This document shows positions 56,354 to 64,000 of a stretch of 64,000 nucleotides of DNA, piece by piece. The stretch's first letter is position 1; each line of letters starts with the position of its first letter. The position numbers and the translations under genes are program-made. The stretch comes from Siculibacillus sp. (lineage in GTDB: Bacteria; Pseudomonadota; Alphaproteobacteria; Rhizobiales; Ancalomicrobiaceae), in the NCBI GenBank assembly GCA_030247555.1, contig JAOTSD010000004.1, positions 45,716 through 109,715 on the forward strand. The letters are read 5' to 3'. The notes beneath the pieces were generated by a model. That model worked only from the letters and a program-made list of their open reading frames with translations. It was not told the DNA's origin and did no database searches.

Positions 56354-57418
56354 TCAGTCGGCCAGGGTGGCGAGTTCGGCGAGGAGGGCGCGGGTGGCGA
56401 CCGGTTCGGCGCGCGCGGCGACGGAGGCGGCGATCGTCTCGGCATCGAGGCCGGCGTCGAGGTCGGCGCGCAGGCGGACGATCTCGGCGAGGAAGCTCTC
56501 GGCGGTGAAGTCGGCGGCGAAGCGGACGCCCGGGTTGCCGGCGTAGGCGCCGAGGAGCGTCGGCAGCGGCGACAGCACGTAGGGCCGGCCGCAGGCCAGG
56601 GTCTCGACGATGATGAAGGGCGAGCCCTCGCCGAAGTGCGAGCACATCAGGCCGATGTGGCATTCGCCGATCGCCGCGGCGAGGCGTGGCGCATCGAGCA
56701 GCCCGGAGCAGACGACGTCGGCGGCGAGGCCGACCGCCTCGATACGGTCGACGTCCTTGCCGAAGTAGCGAAACTCGATCGTGTCGCCGAAGCGTCGCTT
56801 GCCCTCTCGGATGATCTCGAAGAGCAGCTTCGGGTTCTTCTGTTCGACGATGCGGCCGGCGTAGAAGACGATCGTCTTGTCGCCCGCCGGCAGCGGGCGC
56901 GGGGTGAAGACGTCGGCGTACCAGGCGTCGACATGGGCGAGGCGGGTGCCGAGGCGGGCGATCACCCCGGGCGAGAGGCCGGTGTCGTCACGGCCGACCA
57001 CCTGCACCCGGTCGGCCACCCGGGGCAGGAACCAGCAGGCGAGATCGTGGACGAGGCGCTTGGCGCGCTCGCCCTTTCCCGGGCCGGTGCCGTGGATGGT
57101 GAAGATGCGGACACCGGGGAACAAGGGAGCGAAGACGACGTATTCGGGTCGGGAGAACTCGAGCACGGGCTTCTTCGGTCCGGCGGCGAGGGCGGCGCGG
57201 ATGCGGCGGGCGGCGGCGGCGACCGCGACGGCGAAGGGGATCCACTTCGGGCCGGGCATTCTCGGCAGGCGCAGGCCGAGACGGTTCCTCGCCGGACGGG
57301 CCGGTTCCTCCGAGACGAGGACGGCCTCCTCGCCGGCGGCGGCGAGCAGCGTGTCGACGTACCGCTCGATGCCGCCCTGGGCATCGGTGACGTCGTTCTG
57401 ATGGAAGAAGGCGAACAT
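56354..57418 (-). CDS. Family 4-like glycosyltransferase (GT-B fold)
   Basis: The 354-residue protein has two Rossmann halves. The first has a GT4-type acceptor domain with FFHQNDVTDAQGGIERYV near the start. The second has the GT-B linker, VFYAGRIVEQKNPKLLFEII, and the donor-binding region EGSPFIIVETLACGRPYVLS, where the E-x7-E pattern of GT4 is visible. Sugar and acceptor are unknown. ATG 57418 is preferred to GTG 57421. It ends 4 bp from the FadR-type gene, with no other glycan gene beside it. Confidence 0.88.
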   Translation of the reverse strand: MFAFFHQNDVTDAQGGIERYVDTLLAAAGEEAVLVSEEPARPARNRLGLRLPRMPGPKWIPFAVAVAAAARRIRAALAAGPKKPVLEFSRPEYVVFAPLFPGVRIFTIHGTGPGKGERAKRLVHDLACWFLPRVADRVQVVGRDDTGLSPGVIARLGTRLAHVDAWYADVFTPRPLPAGDKTIVFYAGRIVEQKNPKLLFEIIREGKRRFGDTIEFRYFGKDVDRIEAVGLAADVVCSGLLDAPRLAAAIGECHIGLMCSHFGEGSPFIIVETLACGRPYVLSPLPTLLGAYAGNPGVRFAADFTAESFLAEIVRLRADLDAGLDAETIAASVAARAEPVATRALLAELATLAD

Positions 57419-57520
57419 CACGAAGTCCCGCCGTCCCCGGACACCGGGCCGGGTTCGGAACCTTCTCTAACGGATCGGTCTGAAGATCGGGTTGATGGTG
57501 AGCGGGGGCGAAAACGCGAA

Positions 57521-57540
57521 GAGGCGGCCGAAGCCGCCTC
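57521..57540 (-). terminator. Terminator of glnK-amtB
   Basis: A perfect 8-bp stem (GAGGCGGC at 57521-57528 with GCCGCCTC at 57533-57540) lies about 25 bp after the amtB stop codon. On the minus strand TTCGCGTTTTCGCC follows. Confidence 0.7.
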
Positions 57541-57563
57541 CCGACGTCGACGGGGATCCCGCC

Positions 57564-58871
57564 TCAGGTGTGCAGCGTCTCGCCGTGGAGGGCGAGGTCG
57601 AGGCCCTCGCGCTCCTGGTCGGAGGCGACGCGCAGCGCGGTCATCAGGCTCGTCACCTTGAGCGCGATCCAGGTGCCGGCGACGCACCAGGCGGTCACCA
57701 CCACGACGGCGACGATCTGCAGGCCGAACTGACGCAGGTTGCCCTCGATCAGGCCGGAGATCGCGGCGTCGCCGGTGACGGCGGAGGAGGCGAAGACCCC
57801 GGCGAAGAGGGTGCCGAGGAGGCCGCCGACACCGTGGACGCCGAAGACGTCGAGGCTGTCGTCGTAGTTCAGGCGATGCTTCAGCTCGGTGCAACACCAG
57901 TAACAGACGACGCCGCCGACGAGGCCGATGACGAGGCCGGCCCAGGGCTCGATGTAGCCCGAGGCGGGCGTGATCATGCCGAGGCCGGCGATGGCGCCGG
58001 AGACCATGCCGAGCACCGAGGGCTTGCCGCGCTGCCACCACTCCATCGCGGTCCAGGCGACGGCGCCGGCCGAGGCCGAGAGGTGGGTGGCCATGATCGC
58101 CCAGACGGCGCGCGAACCGGCGCCGAGCGCCGAGCCGCCGTTGAAGCCGAACCAGCCGACCCACAAGAGCCCGGTGCCGGTCACCGCCATGGTGAGGTCG
58201 AAGGGCGCGAGGTTCTCGCGGCCGAAGCCCATGCGGTTGCCGACGACGAGGGCGGCCACCAGACCGGCGATGCCGGCGTTGATGTGGACGACGGTGCCGC
58301 CGGCGAAGTCGATGACGCCCATCGCGCCGAGGAAGCCGCCGCCCCACACCCAATGGGCGGAGGGGACGTAGACGAGGAAGAGCCAGATCACCGAGAAGAT
58401 CAGGAAGGCGGCGAAGCTCATGCGGTCGGCGACCGAGCCGCCGACCAGCGCCACGGTGATGATGGCGAAGGTCATCTGATAGGCGAGGAAGAGCATCTCG
58501 GGGATGGTCTTGGCGAAGGGGCTCACCGTGTCGAGGCCGATGCCGGCGCCGAAGATCCGAGCGGAGGAGCCGAGGACGGCGCCGTCGCCGGTGAAGGCCA
58601 GCGAATAGCCGAGGGCGTACCACAGGATCGACACCACCGCGGTGGCGGCGACCGACTGCGCCATGGTGGCCAGGAGATTCTTCTTGCGCACCATGCCGGC
58701 GTAGAACAGGGCCAGTCCCGGCATGGTCATCATCAGGACGAGGGCGGTGGCGGCGATCATGAAGCCGGTGTCGGCGGCATCGATCGGCGAGCCTTCGGCG
58801 GCCGCGGCGGCTTCGGCGCCGAGGCAGAGGACGAGCGTCGTCCCGAGGAGGGACGCGAGACGGTTGATCAT
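57564..58871 (-). CDS. amtB: Ammonium transporter
   Basis: The 435-residue protein has an N-terminal signal-like helix and eleven further membrane helices. The twin histidines of the conduction pore are in GGTVVHINAGIAGL and VFGVHGVGGLLG. Trimeric AmtB moves NH4+/NH3 inward and is closed by GlnK when nitrogen is plentiful. It follows glnK on the same strand, 76 bp away, under the sigma-54 promoter listed at 59335. Confidence 0.97.
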   Translation of the reverse strand: MINRLASLLGTTLVLCLGAEAAAAAEGSPIDAADTGFMIAATALVLMMTMPGLALFYAGMVRKKNLLATMAQSVAATAVVSILWYALGYSLAFTGDGAVLGSSARIFGAGIGLDTVSPFAKTIPEMLFLAYQMTFAIITVALVGGSVADRMSFAAFLIFSVIWLFLVYVPSAHWVWGGGFLGAMGVIDFAGGTVVHINAGIAGLVAALVVGNRMGFGRENLAPFDLTMAVTGTGLLWVGWFGFNGGSALGAGSRAVWAIMATHLSASAGAVAWTAMEWWQRGKPSVLGMVSGAIAGLGMITPASGYIEPWAGLVIGLVGGVVCYWCCTELKHRLNYDDSLDVFGVHGVGGLLGTLFAGVFASSAVTGDAAISGLIEGNLRQFGLQIVAVVVVTAWCVAGTWIALKVTSLMTALRVASDQEREGLDLALHGETLHT

Positions 58872-58947
58872 GGCAGGGACCGCTGGGTGTGGGTTGCTGA
58901 CGACGACGTGCGGGCGGACGGACGGATCGTGGAGACCCGGCGCGGGA

Positions 58948-59350
<403 letters not shown>

Positions 59351-59490
59351 ATTCTGCTGAATTCTCCGCCACCGAGCAACACGAATGGGCTTTCGGATCG
59401 CGAGGTTCCACCCGATGTGGGCGGCGCTCGAGAGATGGTCAGAACCGTGCCTCTCTCTCGAGCAGATGCCGCTCGAGGCGGCAGGTCCAC

Positions 59491-60684
59491 TCATGCCGGC
59501 GGCATCGAGCGGGCCCGGAAGCGGGCGCGCAGCAGCGCGGCGGCGACCGCGGCGGCGACGGCGGGGACGGCGAGCGCGAGGAGGGCGGCCGTGGCTCCGC
59601 CGTGGTCGAGCACCAGGGCGATGACGAAGGGAGCGAGCGCCGAGAACCAGAAGGCGGGCGCGCCGATGCGGCCGGTGATCGCGCCGTAGGAGCGCGGATC
59701 GAAGAGCACCAGCGGCGCGGCGCCGCGGGCGATGGTGACGAGGCCGTTGCCGGCGCCGCCGCCGACCGAGAAGACCAGCGCCGCGATCTGGCTCACGCCG
59801 GCGAAGGGGGCGAGCGCAAGCGTCAAGGGCAGCGACAGGCAGGCGGCGAGCGACAGGTCGAGCGGATGGAGCCGTCCGCCGGAGGCGAATTCGGCGAAGC
59901 GGGCGGCGGACTGGCCGACGCCGCGCAGGCTCGAGACCGTGACCGCCACCGGAAGGGCGAGACCGAGCGCGACGAGCAGCGGAATGAGGTGGGCGGCGAG
60001 CGCCGAGGCGAGAACGCTGGTCGCCACCGCGACGATGCCGAAGAGGACGGCGGCCAGGCGACGATCGGCGGGCGTCACGGCGAGCGGCGGCGGCGGTGCC
60101 CGGCCGGAGGTGGTCGACGTGGGCGAGTGATCGCCCGCCGCCGGGATCGCCAGATGCAGCGGCAGGGTCAGGAGCGCGAAACCGGCGAAGACCAGCGTGG
60201 CGCCGCGCCAGCCGAGATGTTGGGCGAGGACCTCGCCGACGAACCAGAAGACGGTCGAGGCGAGGCCGCCGGAGAGCGTCACGGTGGTGATGGCGCGGCG
60301 GGCGTCGACGGGGTCGATGCGGACGAGGGCGGCGAAACAGGCGTCGTAGAGCGACATGCGCATGGCGACGCCGAGCACCACCCAGGCGGCGAACCAATGG
60401 ACGAGGTGGTGGGCGGTGGCCAGGAGCGCCAGGCCGATCGCCCCGGCGAGGGAGCCGATCGCCATCACCCGCCGACCGCCGGCACGGTCGATCGCCCGTC
60501 CGATCGCCGGCGAGATGAAGCCCATGACGAGCAGGGCGAGGGAGAAGCCGCCGTGGACGACCCCGCGCGACCAACCGGTGTCCGCGACCATGCGATCGCC
60601 GAAGACGCCGACGGTGTAGAAGGTCACGCCCCAGCCGATCAGTTGCGAGGCCGAGAGCGCGACGACGACCGGGCGAGCGATCAT
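59491..60684 (-). CDS. MFS transporter, twelve helices
   Basis: The 397-residue protein has twelve predicted membrane helices and opens RPVVVALSASQLIGWGVTFYTVGVFGDRMV, as in MFS proteins of the oxalate/formate- or monocarboxylate-like group. A central loop with many Pro and Thr (about 205-220) splits the halves. Export of the product of its GNAT partner is possible: its ATG overlaps the GNAT stop by four bases. Substrate unknown. Confidence 0.87.
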   Translation of the reverse strand: MIARPVVVALSASQLIGWGVTFYTVGVFGDRMVADTGWSRGVVHGGFSLALLVMGFISPAIGRAIDRAGGRRVMAIGSLAGAIGLALLATAHHLVHWFAAWVVLGVAMRMSLYDACFAALVRIDPVDARRAITTVTLSGGLASTVFWFVGEVLAQHLGWRGATLVFAGFALLTLPLHLAIPAAGDHSPTSTTSGRAPPPPLAVTPADRRLAAVLFGIVAVATSVLASALAAHLIPLLVALGLALPVAVTVSSLRGVGQSAARFAEFASGGRLHPLDLSLAACLSLPLTLALAPFAGVSQIAALVFSVGGGAGNGLVTIARGAAPLVLFDPRSYGAITGRIGAPAFWFSALAPFVIALVLDHGGATAALLALAVPAVAAAVAAALLRARFRARSMPPA

Positions 60685-61232
60685 GGCATCGGCCGCGTGG
60701 TCGGCGGTGTCTCATCGCCGGGGCCGAGGGGGCGACGCATCAACACGCTGTCGAGCCAGCGGCCGTGTTTCCAGCCGACGGAGGTCAGGAGCCCGGCATG
60801 GGTGAAGCCGAGGGCGGCATGGAGGCCGATCGAGGCGGTGTTGGCGCTGTCGCCGATGACGGCGAGCATCTGCCGGAGGCCGAGCGCCGTCGTCGCCTCG
60901 ATCAGTGCGGCGAGCAGGGCGCGTCCGAGCCCCCGGCCCTTGGCGTCGGGCGCGACATAGACCGAGTTCTCGACGGTGAAGCGGTAGGCCGGGCGCGGCC
61001 GGTAGGGGCCGGCGTAGGCGTAGCCGAGCACCCGGCCGTCGACCTCGGCGACGAACCAGGGCAATCCCGCCTCGCGAATCTTCGCCATGCGAGCCGCCAT
61101 CTCCGCCACGTCGGGCGGTTCGATCTCGAAGGAGGCGCAGCCGTTGATCACCGCGTCGGCGTAGATGGTGCGGATGGCGGCGAGGTCGGTCGGAGTTGCG
61201 GGGCGGATCAGGGGATCGGAGCGGTCGGTCAT
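60681..61232 (-). CDS. GNAT N-acetyltransferase (phosphinothricin/methionine-sulfoximine type)
   Basis: The 183-residue protein has the GNAT fold. It opens RPATPTDLAAIRTIYADAVINGCASFE, continues with LPWFVAEVDGRVLGYAYAGPYRPRPAYRFTVENSVYV, and has the acetyl-CoA loop KGRGLGRALLAALIE. This sequence matches the Pat/Bar/MddA branch, which acetylates phosphinothricin, methionine sulfoximine or methionine sulfone. Its chromosomal role is probably detoxification of methionine derivatives. It is first in a pair with the MFS gene. Confidence 0.9.
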   Translation of the reverse strand: MTDRSDPLIRPATPTDLAAIRTIYADAVINGCASFEIEPPDVAEMAARMAKIREAGLPWFVAEVDGRVLGYAYAGPYRPRPAYRFTVENSVYVAPDAKGRGLGRALLAALIEATTALGLRQMLAVIGDSANTASIGLHAALGFTHAGLLTSVGWKHGRWLDSVLMRRPLGPGDETPPTTRPMP

Positions 61233-61345
61233 GCTGGCGGGGGCGGCTCGCGGGATCTGAAGGTGCGTCTCGACACGTTGTTGCGCGTCGCGACGTCATC
61301 GATCAAGCTCATGGACGTTCTGCGATGCAGAAGGAAAACGCATGG

Positions 61346-62239
61346 ATGATCGCCGCCGATCTCGATCGCCTGTTCGCCTTCGCCGAAGTGGCCGAGGCCG
61401 CGGGCTTCTCGCGTGCCGCCGAGCAACGGGGCGTCAGTCAGTCGGCGATGAGCCTCAAGGTGAAACAGCTCGAGCGTGAGCTCGGGGTGCGCCTACTCGA
61501 ACGGGTCGGGCGGCGGGTCTCGCCGACGGCGGCGGGGCGGGAGCTCCTCGTCCACGTCGCGACGGTGCGTGCGGCGCATGCGGCGGCGATCGCGGCGGTC
61601 AAGCCGCATCGCGACGGCGATGCGGGACGGGTGGTGATCGGCACCGGCGCCACCGCCTGCATCCATTTCCTGCCGGGTCCGTTGCGGCGTCTGAGGGCTT
61701 CGATGCCGGGGCTCGACATCATCGTGCGCACCGGCGACACGCGCGACATCCTCGCCGGGCTGGAGGCCAACACCATCGACGTGGCGCTGGTGACCCTGCC
61801 GGCCTCGGGGCGGGCGCTGGCGGTCGAGGAACTGATGGGCGACGAGATGCTGGCGGTGTTGCCGGCGGCGGAGAAGCCGCCCGAGGGGACGATCGACGCG
61901 GCGACGCTCGCCCGCCACCCGCTGATCCTCTACGAATCGCGCGGGCGGACCCGCACCATCATCGACGGGTGGTTCGCCGCCAGCGGCATCGTCGCCAAGC
62001 CGGTGATGGAACTCTCCTCGGTCGAGACGATCCGCGAACTGGTCGGAGCCGGGCTCGGTGCGACCATCCTGCCGGCGCTGGCGCTCGGGGCGCAGGCGAC
62101 CGGCGCTCTGGCGGTCCGCCGGCTGGCACCGCGGCTCGAACGCCGCCTCGGTCTCGTCCTCAGGCGCGACAAGTCGCTCGACCCGGCGTTGCGGGCGGTG
62201 ACGGCGGCGATGCGCACCCAGGCGGCGACGAGGGGTTGA
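61346..62239 (+). CDS. LysR-family transcriptional regulator
   Basis: The 297-residue regulator has an N-terminal helix-turn-helix (about 5-62; AEAAGFSRAAEQRGVSQSAMSLKVKQLERELG) and a LysR substrate domain starting GRVVIGTGATACIHFLPGPLRRL. ATG 61346 has AAGGAA 10 bases before it; an in-frame ATG at 61325 is also possible. It is divergent from the GNAT-MFS pair across about 110 bp and may control it. uxuA, 363 bp downstream on the same strand, is another possible target. Confidence 0.88.
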   Translation: MIAADLDRLFAFAEVAEAAGFSRAAEQRGVSQSAMSLKVKQLERELGVRLLERVGRRVSPTAAGRELLVHVATVRAAHAAAIAAVKPHRDGDAGRVVIGTGATACIHFLPGPLRRLRASMPGLDIIVRTGDTRDILAGLEANTIDVALVTLPASGRALAVEELMGDEMLAVLPAAEKPPEGTIDAATLARHPLILYESRGRTRTIIDGWFAASGIVAKPVMELSSVETIRELVGAGLGATILPALALGAQATGALAVRRLAPRLERRLGLVLRRDKSLDPALRAVTAAMRTQAATRG

Positions 62240-62602
62240 GCCTCGCGTCGCGCCGAGACGCGCCGCCGAACGGGCTGCGCCACGAGCCTCCCACCGGTCG
62301 CGGAGCCGCCATTCCCGCGGCGCGACTTGTGTCGCGCCGGTGGCGGTGGTACCTGTATGCTGGTCGACTAGTCGACATGGCTCGTGCGACTCGCCGACGG
62401 GAATGCACCGTGCCGGACCCCGCGCCGGTACCGCCGAGCTGCGGCCACTCCGCCGAACTCGCCCCTTCCGGGACGGCCGCGGCGCGACGGATCCGGCGAC
62501 GGGGACGGACGGCCACGTTGGGCTCGCCCGGGCGGCGGCGGTGTGCGCACGATGGCGTTCGGCGGCGGACGCCGATGACTCGGAATGCGACAGGAGATTT
62601 CC
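62240..62602. other. Intergenic region upstream of uxuA
   Basis: This 363-bp gap lies between two same-strand genes. It includes the palindrome listed at 62363-62376, and CAGGAG at 62591-62596 ahead of ATG 62603. No further reading frame with coding character or RNA gene was seen. Confidence 0.45.
62363..62376. promoter_or_regulatory. Palindromic operator candidate upstream of uxuA
   Basis: GTCGACTAGTCGAC is a perfect 14-bp palindrome with TGTATGC just before it. It lies 226 bp before uxuA. Uronate genes in proteobacteria are commonly controlled by GntR-family repressors that bind short palindromes. The regulator is not next to it. Confidence 0.45.
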
Positions 62603-63799
62603 ATGGAACAGACGTGGCGGTGGTTCGGCCCCGACGACACCGTTCCCCTCTCCCACATCACTCAGGCCGGCGCCACCGGCGTGGTCACGGCGCTGCACGA
62701 GATCCCCTACGGGGTGGTGTGGACACGCGAGGCGATCGAGGAGCGCAAACGGCTCATCGCCGCGGACCCCTCTCTCGGCCTGCGTTGGAGTGTGGTGGAG
62801 AGCCTGCCGGTCCACGAGCGCATCAAGATCGGCGAGGGCGATCTCTCCGAACTCTTCGAGAACTACCGCATCTCGATGCGCAATCTCGCCGCCGCCGGTG
62901 TCCACACCATCTGCTACAACTTCATGCCGGTGCTCGACTGGACGCGCACCGAGCTGCACCATCCGTTGGCCGGCGGCGCCACGTCGCTGCGTTTCAACGC
63001 CCACGAGTTCGCCGCCTTCGACATCTTCATGCTGGAGCGGCCGGGGGCGGCGGAGGAGCACGGGCCGGAGTTGACCGAGGCGGCCCGCGCCTGGTTCGCC
63101 ACCACCACCGAGGCCGATCGCGAGGCGCTGCTCGCCAACATCATGTCGGGCCTGCCCGGCGCCTACGATCGTTACGACATCCCGCAACTGCGCGAGCAAC
63201 TCGCCAGATACGACGGTATCGACCGGGCGAAGCTCCGGGCCAATCTGGTGCGCTTCCTCGAGGCGATCATCCCGACGGCGGAAGAGGTCGGCATCCGCAT
63301 GGCGATCCATCCCGACGACCCGCCGCGCAATCTGATGGGCCTGCCGCGCATCGTCTCCTCGGCCGAGGACATCGCGTTCATTCTCGACGCCGTGCCCTCG
63401 CCGGCCAACGGCTTGACGCTGTGCGCCGGTTCGCTCGGTGCCGGAGCCCAGAACGACGTGCCGGCGATCGCCCGTCGCTTCGCTCCGAAGATCCACTTCA
63501 CCCATCTGCGGAACGTCGCCAAGGACGCGGACGGCTCCTTCATGGAGGCCGATCACCTCGGCGGCGACACCGACATGGTCGATCTGGTGTCGGCGCTGCT
63601 CGAGGAGCAGGCCGCGCGCAAGGCGCGAGGCGACGAGAATTGGCGCATCCCGATGCGGCCCGACCACGGCCACGAACTGATGGACGACGTCGGCCGCGGT
63701 TCGCATCCGGGTTACACCGCCGTCGGCCGCCTCAAGGGGCTCGCCGAACTGCGCGGCGTCATGCACGCCGTCTCGACGATCAAAGGCCTGCCGCTCTGA
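62603..63799 (+). CDS. uxuA: D-mannonate dehydratase
   Basis: The 398-residue enzyme converts D-mannonate to 2-keto-3-deoxy-D-gluconate in glucuronate breakdown. It opens EQTWRWFGPDDTVPLSHI, with IPYGVVWTREAIEERK, the HPDDPPRNLMGLPRIV metal-binding region, LCAGSLGAGAQND, HFTHLRNV and RPDHGHELMDD, all UxuA landmarks. CAGGAG lies 6 bases before ATG 62603; an in-frame ATG at 62585 is not conserved. No uxuB or other uronate gene is in the window, so the pathway may continue elsewhere. It ends in a hairpin. Confidence 0.95.
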   Translation: MEQTWRWFGPDDTVPLSHITQAGATGVVTALHEIPYGVVWTREAIEERKRLIAADPSLGLRWSVVESLPVHERIKIGEGDLSELFENYRISMRNLAAAGVHTICYNFMPVLDWTRTELHHPLAGGATSLRFNAHEFAAFDIFMLERPGAAEEHGPELTEAARAWFATTTEADREALLANIMSGLPGAYDRYDIPQLREQLARYDGIDRAKLRANLVRFLEAIIPTAEEVGIRMAIHPDDPPRNLMGLPRIVSSAEDIAFILDAVPSPANGLTLCAGSLGAGAQNDVPAIARRFAPKIHFTHLRNVAKDADGSFMEADHLGGDTDMVDLVSALLEEQAARKARGDENWRIPMRPDHGHELMDDVGRGSHPGYTAVGRLKGLAELRGVMHAVSTIKGLPL

Positions 63800-63812
63800 C
63801 GGTTGGACGGGA

Positions 63813-63858
63813 CGAAGCGCCGGGGTGACGGGGAGACCCTCGTCACTCCGGCGTTTCG
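63813..63858 (+). terminator. Terminator after uxuA
   Basis: An 18-bp stem with two G-T pairs (63813-63830 with 63841-63858) begins 13 bp after the uxuA stop codon. It separates uxuA from the convergent gene ending at 63872. Confidence 0.75.
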
Positions 63859-63871
63859 TCGTGTCGTGTCG

Positions 63872-64000
63872 TCACACGACGATGTCGAAACGGGTCTCGT
63901 CGATGGTCGGGGCGGCGGTGACGATGGCGACGAGGATGCGGGCGGTACCGCCGAGGCCGTCGGCGTCGAACCACAGGTAGCCGTTGTCGGTGTCGTAGAG
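63872..64000 (-). CDS. RTX-type calcium-binding protein, C-terminal fragment
   Basis: The minus strand encodes 42 residues, then a stop: LYDTDNGYLWFDADGLGGTA at the start and ETRFDIVV at the end. The pattern YDTDNGYLWFDADG, followed by a short hydrophobic strand and a D/F-V-V tail, is the C-terminal type I secretion signal region of hemolysin-type RTX proteins. The calcium-binding GGxGxDxLx repeats would lie beyond the right edge. Only this terminus is visible, so the enzyme or adhesin part is unknown. Confidence 0.72.
   Translation of the reverse strand, partial: LYDTDNGYLWFDADGLGGTARILVAIVTAAPTIDETRFDIVV

Overview
The window is a high-GC chromosomal segment of an alphaproteobacterium, most likely of the order Hyphomicrobiales (Rhizobiales). 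Four things support this: a Fur-family regulator of the Irr type, the trxB-lsrB gene pair, a DnaG primase that has lost most of its zinc ligands in the way rhizobial primases have, and a rhizobial-type AatA aminotransferase. The genus cannot be named from the sequence. Both window edges cut a gene: a secreted protein at the left, and the C-terminus of an RTX-type exported protein at the right.

Layout. 0-8.4 kb holds housekeeping and small accessory genes: a metallo-beta-lactamase-fold hydrolase, DUF3775, two small membrane proteins (DUF486 and SemiSWEET), a YjhX-type protein, aatA, a CNNM/CorC-type membrane protein and an unusual EF-G paralogue. 8.4-11.6 kb is a less GC-rich patch with two small three-helix membrane proteins of matching topology, a patatin-like lipase and msrP. 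11.7-14.6 kb carries lsrB-trxB and an LpxL-type acyltransferase. 14.8-22.3 kb is a cluster of glycan-decorating genes: a glycosyltransferase, an FkbM methyltransferase, an ELM1-type protein, an OafA-SGNH O-acyltransferase, a pyruvyl-transferase-like protein and two further methyltransferases. 22.4-33.5 kb contains greA, carB, a YpfJ peptidase, a DMT exporter divergent from a MocR regulator, a GST divergent from a TetR regulator, carA and yqeY.

33.8-37.8 kb is a haem/iron neighbourhood: a di-haem cytochrome c peroxidase preceded by an Irr-box-like palindrome, a pentahaem TorC-like cytochrome, irr and a YhhN protein. 37.9-41.3 kb holds brnTA, dnaG and a secreted protein with a GGPGG pentapeptide array. 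41.7-49.9 kb holds a TrpB-like enzyme, a DEAD-box helicase, tRNA-Arg(CCG), an esterase, an SsuABC-type ABC transporter and a periplasmic rhodanese. 50-55 kb encodes a PPi-type phosphofructokinase and a large cache-PAS-GGDEF-EAL protein. 55.6-64 kb has a FadR-type regulator, a glycosyltransferase, glnK-amtB behind a clear sigma-54 promoter, a GNAT-MFS pair, a LysR regulator, uxuA and the RTX terminus.

No CRISPR array, prophage or insertion sequence was recognised. The most interesting items are the 8.4-11.6 kb patatin/membrane-protein patch, the palindrome that links irr to the peroxidase, the EF-G paralogue without its catalytic histidine, the probable CTG start of the ELM1-type gene and the internally shortened YqeY. 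All terminators and operators listed are read by eye from inverted repeats.
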